Assembly: GCA_963678705.1 (NCBI GenBank)
Contig: OY783214.1
Span: forward strand, 1,488,001-1,552,000
DNA length: 64,000 bases
Reading direction: 5' to 3'
Source of the DNA: Panorpa germanica
Taxonomy: Eukaryota; Arthropoda; Insecta; Mecoptera; Panorpidae
Made by a program: the position numbers and the translations under genes. Under the pieces are notes generated by a model, which worked only from the letters and a program-made list of their open reading frames with translations, was not told the origin of the DNA and ran no database searches. Shown piece by piece: positions 1 through 11,200 of the stretch (the first letter of the stretch is position 1; the number at the start of each line of letters is the position of its first letter).

Positions 1-2
1 GC

Positions 3-131
3 TTAGAGCCCAATGGTATTGATCGCTGTAAGATGGATTTTGTAACACCAGCTATATTTGAAGAGATTAAAAATCGGCTTTCAAATGTCCAGTATGAAGT
101 TGATAGCTTCAAACTATGTTGTATTCAGAAA
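3..131 (+). CDS. Possible 3'-terminal exon of an unrecognised plus-strand gene (partial)
   Basis: From the left edge one plus-strand frame stays open for 42 codons and ends at a TGA. The peptide starts LEPNGIDRCKMDFVTPAIFE and ends KLCCIQK. Its mixed composition, with both charged and hydrophobic residues, is unlike the low-complexity AT-rich sequence that follows. I do not recognise the family. An AATAAA at 457-462 could be the polyadenylation signal of this transcript. The gene would be convergent with the ABCA-type gene whose stop lies at 1426. It could also be a chance open frame or the tail of a mobile element, since only 43 codons are visible. Confidence 0.35.
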
Positions 132-1425
132 TGACCCGATGCTTGTATATTTGAAGCAATGGGTTACAGTCACACCATTCAAATTTAAGTTAGTTTATAG
201 ATTATTACTGCCTAATGAGAAATAGTAATTATAAGTATGTATAATATGCTTGATTAACATTTAAACTGTACTGTAAACTAAGTTAATTACTATACCGTAC
301 TTTCGCCAGTGTTGTGATTTTATTACCACTTAATAATAATACAATTATTTGGTAACTTCTATTAAATACGAGTATATAATTTATAAATATTATTTATTAG
401 GTATTTTATACCCAAAATTTAATCTCTACTAATTTGTTATTAAATATGTAATTATAAATAAAGTGTATGCTTTTGAACTGCAAATAGTTGTTACACGAGG
501 CGTCTGCCTATGAGAATAACTCTTCTATACTTCTTGCAGCGTTGTGATTTTAATAACTTGAACTTAAAATTACTTAATTATTACTGTTAATAAAATAATA
601 ATAATAATTACTATTATACCAACTAATATTCAACATTCTTTTTCTATATAATTTTTTGTATTCTTATTTTATCTATTACTTCACTTTACTTTATAACTAC
701 ACTCTTTGAATCTCACATCTCAATACCATAATATTTCATAACAAATTATTAGTTAACCTACGACACAACGAAATCAATATTGCAAAATAATAGAATTATT
801 TACAAAAGCATCATGAATATAGAAAACGCATAAACAAAATGGTTAATATTCTATATGTGAGAGCTAATTTTGAAACAATAGAGATTGTATTGGTCTTCTT
901 AATTGTAAAACTTCTTCTAACAATCTAATATTAAATCTAATAAAATTGTAACAATCTTCTAAAAAATACTGTGTTGTATGAAAGGTGCGTATTGTTTGTT
1001 CCTAATATCCGAGTGTACCATTGGCTACTATTGTCATTAGTAAACTAAGTTAAATAGTGAAACCAGAGGTTTGGTCAGAAATCAAACTCTTAAACCAATC
1101 GAAATACATATCAAAGAGACTGCCAAAAGAAGTAATTTATTTATTATAGATGTATAATCGTAAAACAATAATATAATCATACTACGATATGAGAATAAAA
1201 CTTTTAGTTTCTTGATTTACGTTTTCTTTTACAAATTGTTAAGAATTATTTTATATTACTATATTAGTTTGTCCAATAACCTTATTTCTTGGCATTAATT
1301 CTTCACAGAATAGATATTTATTTCTTAGCAAACGCAAATCAGAAAGTTATACAAGTAAATACCAATATTTTATTGAATATTCTGAAAGTAAAATAAATCA
1401 GTAACAATATTTAATACTCAAATCT
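132..1425. other. AT-rich intergenic stretch between two convergent 3' ends
   Basis: I see no coding frame of note and no recognisable mobile element here. It probably holds the 3' UTR of the plus-strand exon at 3-131 (AATAAA at 457-462) and, on the other strand, the 3' UTR of the ABCA-type gene ending at 1426. Confidence 0.4.
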
Positions 1426-1755
1426 TTATAGTATCAAGCATGTAGATCTCATTGGTGGCCGTTGAGTTACTAGGCTTTGAGCTTGATATTGAAATTTTGT
1501 AACGACTTTCTTCCTCTTTAATGTTGATTCTGTTGCAGCTTCCATTTGTTTTCGGCGAACTCTGACCGCTTTCCTTGTACTTGCAACATCAATGCGCTCG
1601 CGGAAATTCAAATAGTGAAAGAAATTTTCGTACAAGCTTATCTCGGCTACGTTGTATTCTTCAATTATATCATGTTCGTCTTTTAATTGTTCCAGGTGGG
1701 TGAACAACACGGTAAGTTTTAGATTGGGATCTCTAATGTGGTAATACAGCGTATC
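1426..1755 (-). CDS. ABCA-type terminal exon: C-terminal regulatory domain and tail
   Basis: The acceptor TTACCAG ends at 1756 and the exon runs 109 codons to a TAA. It begins [20 protein letters not shown] and continues [20 protein letters not shown] and LYENFF. This matches the conserved C-terminal pattern of ABCA proteins (a YHI strand, then a helix, then a YSVxxxSLExVF-like motif). A basic tail of about 50 residues follows, with RVRRKQ and LKRKK, ending CLIL. The tail is longer than I would expect and could include a membrane- or partner-binding signal. Confidence 0.85.
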   Translation of the reverse strand, partial: DTLYYHIRDPNLKLTVLFTHLEQLKDEHDIIEEYNVAEISLYENFFHYLNFRERIDVASTRKAVRVRRKQMEAATESTLKRKKVVTKFQYQAQSLVTQRPPMRSTCLIL

Positions 1756-2616
1756 CTGGTAAGAAAAATAAATATGTATATATATATATGCTAATGAGTG
1801 TATAACGTAGAACAGAAATACTAGTGAGCAGTGCTTATCGTACAAACTCGGCAGAAGCTGCCCAGGTAATAAGCGGAATAGTATATCTGCCACTACTGGT
1901 GAAAGAGCGAAAAAGTGTCTACCTGGAAAGAGAAGAAAAATGCTAGAAAGTAAGAAAGGAAATTAAAAAGAAATGGCCGGATGAATGGGAGAAGGATATC
2001 GGTAAGGCGGTGTGGAAAAAAAGGTTATTACGCAACATTGGTACGCGGGTAAATCGAAAATACGTAGACATTAATTATTTTATAACACAATTTCTCGAGG
2101 GACATGGATGCTTTGGGAGTTTCATGAAGTAAAAAGAGAGTTTCTTCTTAAAAAGAGAGAGTACGACATGTATTGGTACTGCATACATGTTGATACACCA
2201 AAACACCGATATCCGATGATATCACCAAAACACCGTGGCCGATGGGCGATAGAAAGTGCAGACATGTGGACGATAACGAGAACCACATTGACCGTAGATA
2301 ATATTGTTAATATTACGGAGGAAGAGGAAGAGGATTGGAATGCGGTTCGGGTCTTACTCGCGAAAATTCTGAAAACCAAAGAAGTAGACGTCAAAACAAC
2401 ACCGTAATCGAAATTCGAGTAACAAGATCTAGTTAAAAGGAATGCTATGCGGTACCAGACTGTTGTCTGGAAGAAGAGAGAGGGTGATTTAGTTGGTAAG
2501 CACTGTTCCAGTAAGGGTAAACTTATTACTACCTGGCTGGCTGTCAGGAGACAGCCTTATGAAAGATTTCTCCTCCTCACCACAAGAAATTTTAAATATG
2601 TATATATATACATATT

Positions 2617-2702
<86 letters not shown>

Positions 2703-3475
2703 GGTTGAAAATAAACCTATCCTGGTTGACGTTTCCAAGTGTGGGTCTACCTTACACCTTAGTGGGTGTTAGCTAGAATACCAGCTGTGCTTTAAGCAGT
2801 TTTGATGTTACATAAATCCTAAATGGGGGCTCACATTTACAATATAGTTTATTAAAGAATAGTTAACACATAACTTTTGTTTAATAATAGTTCATTTAAT
2901 TATTTCTCAAAGAAAAATAATTATATTACAAAAATGTTAATATATCAAAAATAGTTCACAATAACATTATCACTAGATTATATGCAATGCTTAGGTTTGA
3001 AGACCTTTCAATGATTTCATATCACAAAGTAATGCGTAGTATAAATAGTACATAGTTTACATTCACAACGTTTTATAATGATAAACACAACCTAACATTT
3101 AACACTATACTTTTATGCACAAACTACACTATTTACGTCTAAACAATAACAAATATTACACCTAGCAATATTGTTAAACGGATTATAATTCTCAATGCTA
3201 TTAACAGCTAGTTGTTACAACATTTCCTGAATTTTCCAATGACCGCCATACAAACTGTGTATGTCTACGTATCGCCATTTTAACAATCATCTGCCGCGCT
3301 AACCATGCATCATCAGCATATCATAGCAAGTTAGAGAGGTTCACAAGTAGTTTCAAAACAGCGCTAGTAACATTTAAATATTTCTTAATATTAGCAAAGT
3401 TCCTAACCTATTTTATAGAGTTCTTTATAATTATTATTTCTTACAAACTAATTGTAATCCTAAATTATATCCCAC

Positions 3476-3536
<61 letters not shown>

Positions 3537-6500
3537 TTTAGATTTAATGTTAATTGTGTGTGCCTTTCGGCTTTACAATCTACGGTATTCTATTTCTTAA
3601 TACATTTCATTCCTATCTTAACAATTCAGCCTTAAAACTAAACTTGCTAATTTTATTTAAAACTAATTATTTTCCTAAAACTAAACTTAATTTATTTATT
3701 AAAACTAAAAACTTATTTTAGACTTTTAGTACTTCTAAACAGTGCTTTCTGCTTCTTCTTCTCTTGACCCTCTCTCTTCATGTTCCCCATGCAAACTAGA
3801 TAACGAGCTAGCCCAGACAACTGGATTTTATATATGGACGACGGTCACTTCGCAGACAATTAAATTTACATTATTCTAGACCGTTTTATCTCCAAACGTA
3901 CTTTCTGCTTCTTCTTCTCTTGACCCTCTTCCTTCATTTTCCCTAGTCTTCCTTCTGTACTGGTCTATTCCCTAGTCTATTTTTCTGGGCTGAAGTTTAC
4001 CTGTTTCCTCGCTACTTCTTTCTTTCTCCTGCTTCCCTTCATTGCCTCTTTTAGTATTTCCTTTCTCTTTCCTAAAGTCAATTCCTTCCAGTACCAATAT
4101 TAGACGACCCTCTCATACTCCAGTATCAGGGATTCTGCCAATTCATTATTCTCCACCAGCTTCATTATTCTCCTGTTCTTCCTTTCCTTCTTACTATTTC
4201 CGCCATCCACCTCTTTCCTTCACTGCCTCCCTTTAGTAGCTGACCAATATTCCTTTCGCTCGCTACTTTTTCCTTACACTCAAACTTAATGTGCTCTAGT
4301 GTTTCGTCCTCCGCTCCGCACATTCTACACTTTCTTTCCTCACTCTTTTCCCAGTATCTGTTTCCTTTTTCCTCATTTCCCAATCTAAACCTTGCTGTTC
4401 TTCTTATGTGTTTTATGTCTTTTTCTATAAGGTACTGAGGCACATTATTTTCCCATAACCTTTTGTATCTTTTATTGTAGTTACTTTTTTCTATTTTTCC
4501 CATTCTCTCCTGCTGTTGTATCTCCTTATCCCTTCTCCTTAGCTCCTCTTCCACACTTGCGCCACCTTCTCTTCTCCTCTCTGCCTCCTCGATCGCCATT
4601 CCATTCCTTTCAAAGTACTCCTTTCTCTTTTTTGGACCCCCTCCCCCCCATTCTTTATGCTATCCTCCCTTATTTTCTTTAAAATTTTGCTTTCCGCTCT
4701 GTTCAATTTCTCCTCGTATTTTACTGCTCTTTCTCCTGTTTTAATTCGTATCTTATCCCTTTTTAACTCCTGCATCACCATGTATCCTAGCGTGCACCTG
4801 TCCAGCCCTAGTACCCATTTCATATATCTCACCTGTATTCTTTCCAACTTTTCTTGTTCCTTCCACCCCCAAACCTCTGCTCCATACAACATCATACTGG
4901 CTATCAGTCTATCAAATATCCATATTCTCTTTTGTATGTCCCCCCCAAATGCCTTTTCCCCTAGTCCCATACCCGTCGCATTGCTTGCTCTGCCTTCTTT
5001 GCTACTTCCCTTATCTGAGCCTTTTCTCCATTGTTCCTTTTAAAAGTGTAGCCCAGATATTTAAATTCTTCTACTTCCTCTATGTCCTTTGTCTTATATT
5101 TCCACCTATTATGTCTTCTTTTTTCTCCCCCTTTTTTAAATACCATAATTTTTGTCTTTTCCACATTTAACTCTATTCCTTTCCTGTTTATATATCTCCC
5201 TAGACGATGTGCCATCTCCTGCAGCTCTCCTTCCCTTTTTGCCAACAGGACTATATCGTCAGCGTATGCTAAAGTCCATATCTTGTAGTGTCTTCCTATT
5301 AGCACCTTTCCGTCTTGTCCTCTTTCCATTACCCCCTCCAAGTCTGGTGTATATATCGCAAATAAAATGGGGCTCAGAGGACAACCTTGCCTCAACCCCT
5401 TGTCTCTCCAGAATTCTTCTGATTCTTCACCCCCAACTCTTATTCTCATTCTTGTTTCTTTGTAAATTTCTTTAATACGTTCCACTATATCCTCATCTAT
5501 TTTTTTCTCTCTCATGTACTTCCACAATTTCTGTCTGTTGACCATATCAAACGCCACCTTAAGGTCGATGAACATTGCATAAATCTGTCCTCCTTTTTCC
5601 CTTAGCTCTTTTTCAACTACATGGTTCAATGCGTATATATTGTCTAAAGTCCCTCGTCCCTTTCTAAAGCCTGCTTGTGTCTCGGGAAGTATTTCTTTTA
5701 CTTTTACTTTTATCCTGTACCCTGTGTGATACCCCTGTAATTTTTGGCTTCATGCCTATTTCCCTTTTTATATATCGGCGTTATTACCCCTTCTCTCCAG
5801 CTGTCTGGCAGGTTTCCTCCTTTCCATATCTTGTTCATCGCTGTCAGTAATCCTTTCTCTATCCTTTCTTGCCCAGCTTTCCACTCCTCGTTCTTTAGTC
5901 CATCTCTACCTGGTGCTTTCTTTTCCTTGAGTTTTTGAATCTGTGTTTTTACTTCCTGTAGTTCTATTTCGTTTACTTTCTCCTTCTCTTTTATCCCCTT
6001 CTTTGTCTTCTCGTTTCTTTTCTTTCCTTCTAGTACTCCCATAAAGTGTTTTGTCCACTCTTCCATTTTTATTTCCTTGCTTGGCTCTTTCCTTCGCTTT
6101 TTCTCCCTATTTATGTAATCCCATACCTGCCTCTCCGTTGTTATCTCTCTAATTTCTTTTTCTATTCCTATTTTGAACTTATTCTTTTTATCTTTTATCT
6201 TCTCTTTATATTCTCTCTGCTTCCTCTTGAAGTCTTCTTTACTTAATTCTCCTTTCTTCCATCTCTTTAGTTCCCTTTTTACCTCTTTTTTTCCATTCTT
6301 TACACTCTTTATCCCACCATTTGTTTTCTCTTGTTCTATCAGATATTCTCCACCTTTTACCTCGGGTTGCTTCCTTCATCCTCTCTTCAATTTCCTTCAT
6401 CTCCTCCGTTTCTCCTTCTTCCTCGTATCTCCGTTCCAATTCCTCTATAAACTTCTTCCTTCCTTCCTCCGTCCAATCGCTGCCCTCTTTCCATTCGTTT

Positions 6501-8164
6501 CCCTTTCTTACACCTCTCCTCGCCTCCAACTCCACCCCAAGCGGTAGGTGATCCGAGTCCACCCTTTTTTCCACTTTCATTCTTTATACCTTCTGTCCTC
6601 CTCCCAGCGTTGTCACCACGTAGTGGATTACTGTATCCCCTCTGCTTCCCACATAGGTATATTCTCCTTCTTCATCTCCTTCCTTGTTCCCATTTAGTAC
6701 TATCCATCCTTGTTGTTCTAGCATTTCCATTAGTTCTTTTCCCTCGGCGTTTATTGTTTTGTCTTTCGTTGTTCTTTTCTTTTTTCTGTTCCCCCATATT
6801 TCGTCCACCTCTCCCAACTCCTCAATTCTCGCGTTAAAATCCCATCCAATTAATAAGTTTTCTTTTATATTACCTTTACTGTATATTGTTACTATTTCCC
6901 ATGTCTCTTCTTCCAGTTTTATCGTCCTCCTTACTGCTGTTTCTTTTCTGTCTGGTACCTCTTCCTCTTTTAGCTCCCTACGTACACCCATTATATTTCC
7001 ACCTCTTGCTCTCCATTTCTTATGCTCTCTAACAGCACCTTGGCACACCCAGCTGTAGTTTTTCGGTAGTTTGTCTTCCCATTCTTTGCTTTCCTGCCAT
7101 GTTTCTACCATCCCAATCACATCCCAACCTTTGATGTATCTCCAGAAATCCTTATCTTTTCTTTTTATACCCGCCACGTTCCAGAAACCTATCTTTATCC
7201 TCTTTTTTATTTCTCTTCTTTCCTCTCTCCCCCTGTTACCACTTTCTTTACTTTAACCCAACTCCTTCACCATTTTTTCGAAATTCCCCCTTTTCCAGTT
7301 TTTTGTTTTATTCGTTCCATATATACTGCGTTCCTTCACACCATACTTTCTTGTAACCGACCTTCACATCCTTTTTCCCCTCCTCTCTTTTCTTTTTTGC
7401 CCACTGCCTCAGTTGCCACTGCACTTCTCTCCCTTTATATGTTAAGTCCTCTTCTATCTACACATCCCACCGTGAACGCTTAAGTTATTTTTACTTCTTC
7501 CTTCAATTCTTTTAGTATCTATTCTTCCACTTCTTTTCTCAGTTCCGCGCCCATTTTGCTTGTTTTTACACCCCTTATTACTATATTCTCCCTCTTCTCG
7601 CGCTTCCTGGCTATTTCCTGTCCTTTTTCCAGCTCCTCCACCTTTTCTCTAACTTCTTTCTCTGTTTCTTCCTTTTTCTTTTCTTCTTCTTTCCTTTCTT
7701 CTTTTTCCTCTTCCTTCTCTTTTTCCAACCTCCTCATCAGATCTTCCCTTTCCTTGCGCGATTCTTCGATGAATGTCTTGAATTCTTCTTCCATCTATTT
7801 TAATCTCTCCCTCATTTCCTTCATTTCTTCTTGCATTTCTTTTTCTGTTTGTATCATCGTTTTGATTTTTTCCTCTGTTCCGTCCTCCTTCTTCTCATCC
7901 TGCTCCCTCCTCGTCTTCATTCCCCCCGGCATTATTTTTTTTCTCACCACGTCACCTATTGTTATTTGTTCAATTCTTTTTTTTTGTTATTTTATGTAAA
8001 TAACTTCTTATGAAACTATTTCTTTGCACTAGAAATAACAAATCCCACAACAAAAAAACCGAACCTTTTGTTTTTTACTGAACAATAGCAACAAGTATTT
8101 TTTTCACAATTTTAAATCTGCAAGCGATTTTCGGAACCCGTCCTCACTGCAGCACGATCAAACT

Positions 8165-8243
<79 letters not shown>

Positions 8244-11200
8244 CTACATACAACTTAGCGGCGAGTGTGCGTTGCAAATATCCTCTTCAGCTTCTAATGT
8301 CAAAGGATACAAGTTTGTATGGGCGTAATAGCGAGGGATGAGCGAAATCTGGGCTCCGGAACCTTCTCTGACGCGAAAGGTATAAATTTTTAGGTGCGAA
8401 CGGGGAATAAAGGTAGGAAGTATGATTTCTTCTACATACGTGTCGCATCACGCCTGCGACTAGGGTTCTTTTTAATTATAGAGCGGAGAAATGTTTATCA
8501 CTATTCTGTCGTTGTAACTTAATAAATAAAGAATAGTCACACTATTTACAGACTTAATTTATTAACACAAAAAACAATTTACAACTATTTACAATTTCAA
8601 TTGAGTACTTTATTGCACTTGTTCCGGTTGACTGTTTATTACTAACTGACTCACTGTCGCGGCCAGAACTACGACGCGGTCCTCTGGTCCCTTTTATACC
8701 ATAGAGTGACGTAGCAGAATACTCGAAATCCGTGATTTTCCGGAATAATTTTATGAAGTGGCCTTTAGAAGTGCGCAGGATAAATATTTCCAGAAACCAC
8801 GCGTGAATAAAATATGCGTGATATGCATTTCTTTACAAATTGTTTATCTTTTAACATTCAAAAACTACGCGTAATAAAATCTTATAAACCTAAATAAACA
8901 ACCTTGTTTATCATATCGCCGAGATATTTGTACAGGGGTATGTAACCTTTTCTGCTAATTCCGGATAATATTTCACAACTATAATATTTCTATGCTCAGA
9001 TGCCCTCTTATTTGCAACAATATATATATAAATAAATAAATATATATGTGGGGTTATTTTTTAAGATAGATTAATTTTAAGTTAAGTTATATTTAGTTTT
9101 AAGAAATAGCAATAAGAAAACTGTAACATAGGTTAAGATCTTGGATAAGAACGGGGGTTATATTTAAATGTGTAAATAAACCAGAGACAGACACTAAAAA
9201 CCGTTCAATGGTTAATGCTTAGCCGTTCACTTTTGATGTCGAGCGTACGTCTCAGAGAACGTGGCATATGCAACTGTTCGCTAACTTTTGAACGTGGTGC
9301 GACATGTTTTGGGCGAGGCAGAATATAAAGATTGTTTTATGTGTACAGAGAGTTTTATAAAGCAAATGGCGATAGAAATATGTAAAGATTATGTATGGTC
9401 GTTATTGAGTGTTTTATAATTAAGTTAACTTTATTACGGTGTAATAATTGTTATTTTGATCATTGTTTTTGTTAGAGTTAGGCAGCAATATTAATGTTTT
9501 AGTACTAAGGTGTATTTTCATTGAAATTATTGTGCTGATAACTATAGACAATTACAACTGCGTATTATGTATTGAGACGTAAAACATTGTGAAAAGACAT
9601 TTTAATCTAGTGTATTTTGTTGTGAATATAATTAAGATTGATTAACTTTATTTAGATATAAGTTTATGACTTTGATAAGTGATTAAACAAACTATTAATA
9701 ACCAAATTAAGTGTTTACTCATTTTAAAAGAAACTATATTGTTGTATTGTACATCAACCTTAGGCTGATGTTAATTGTAACTTATAATTGTGGGAAAATA
9801 CCTACAAATTGGGGGCTCAACCGGGATGTGTGCAGAGTCAAAACCTACAGATTATGATCTCAACAGATGGTTAGAGATAATGTCTACAAATTGTGAGCTA
9901 TCAATAGTGATTGAATAGTTATAGGCAGCATAATAGAATCGCAACACGTGGTTGTTAATTCTAACCTGCAAAGCGGAGTCTGTACCGAGATGGGAATGGA
10001 TTCAAAAACTACTAATGTAGATTAAAAACCTACAATTTTGGGGGCTCAACCGGGATATCCGTGGATGGTTAGGGGGTCCACCTACAAATTGGGGGCTCAG
10101 AACCGGGATAAGGGCGAAACCAAGTATATTTAGTCAAAAATATATTTAACCTTAGAACCAGACTAATTGATCAGAACCGGGATAAGAGCGAAACCAAGTA
10201 TATTTAGTCAAAAATATATTTAACCTTAGAACCAGACTAATTGATCAGAACCGGGTTAAGGGCGAAACCAAGTATATTTAGTCAAAAATATATTTAACCT
10301 TAGATCCAGACTTATTGATCAGCGGAATCAAGAGGAAAACTGAAAATTATAACCATGACACAAGAATTGGACAATTTGTCAGTGGCAGAGCTACGACAAG
10401 AACTCAATTTTGTTGGACTCAGTCAGCGTGGGAATCGTGCAGAATTATTGTCAAGAATGAACTCATTCAATAGCCGTGTCGGTGAACAGAATAGGTCTGT
10501 AAACAATGAAACAGTCAATAAAACTAATTATACATTTTTAGATTTAGAATTGGCTTTACCTAAATATGATGGGCTTAAAAATGTCAGATTGTGGATTAAA
10601 CAATTTGATGATTTCTGTGACCAGGCAGAAATAGATACAAAATACAGATATTTGTATGCCAGGAGATTGTTGACTGATACCGCAAAACAATTTGTTAATT
10701 TCGAAACCAGGATAATAAATTGGGATACATTTAAATCGTATTTGATTGATGAATTTGATACGAGTTTGAATAGCGCACAGGTTCACAAAATGCTTCAACA
10801 AAGGGTGAAGAAGCCAGCTGAAAGTATCCGTCAATATGTGTATGATATTTTAGATATAGCTAGACAAGCAGACGTCGAAGAAGCAGCTATTATGGATTAT
10901 ATCATAGCAGGAATTCGCGACAGTGCAGCCAACAAGGTAATACTTTATGGAGCTGAGAATATTGGACAACTTAGACGTAAGCTGGAACAATATGAAAAAA
11001 TGAAAATGGATACCCAGGACTATGATAGGAGATCTAGGTCAGGTACCAAAACTAAAATCGAGACAACAGGTGAGAAGATTAAATGTTTTAATTGTGGTTC
11101 GATGTCACACTCATCTAAGGTGTGTCCCGATAAAGACAAGGGTTATAAATGTTTTAATTGTGGTAATTATGGACATATTAGCCGAAATTGTAATACTAAA

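Larger units (their letters stand above)
3535..8168 (-). mobile_element. L1/Tx1-like LINE, near full length, decayed
   Basis: A minus-strand non-LTR retrotransposon flanked on both sides by TA microsatellite, as if inserted into a TA run. In minus-strand order it has a 5' UTR (8168-7933), a lysine/glutamate-rich coiled-coil ORF1, an ORF2 with endonuclease and reverse transcriptase, a Cys/His end motif ([18 protein letters not shown]) and a 3' UTR. The 3' end shares its sequence with the truncated copy at 27044-27967 (CTTTCGGCTTTACAATCTAC on the plus strand). The coding strand is so A/G-rich that the plus strand reads as 4 kb of pyrimidine-rich DNA. The clade call rests on the L1-type ORF1 and is less certain than the LINE call. 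Confidence 0.85.

Noticed and set aside
1822-1918. A minus-strand exon candidate with acceptable splice sites and correct phase, placed between the exons at 20902 and 1426
   Set aside because: The plus strand of the same bases reads [16 protein letters not shown] and [11 protein letters not shown], clear R1 LINE coding sequence. The exon at 20657-20723 also has the right phases, better splice sites and a better regulatory-domain match.
2447-2776. Open frame across the TA microsatellite with a YIYIYI run
   Set aside because: It is the R1 3' UTR plus a TA repeat; the alternating Tyr-Ile is the translation of TA units.
4042-6551. Many long plus-strand open frames rich in Phe, Leu, Ser and Pro
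   Set aside because: They are antisense to the purine-rich LINE ORF2 on the minus strand, and no plus-strand frame matches anything known. The same holds for 27312-28023 and 60830-61622.
10099-10320. Possible CRISPR-like array
   Set aside because: The units are directly tandem with no unique spacers, the context is a eukaryotic retrotransposon leader, and CRISPR is prokaryotic.
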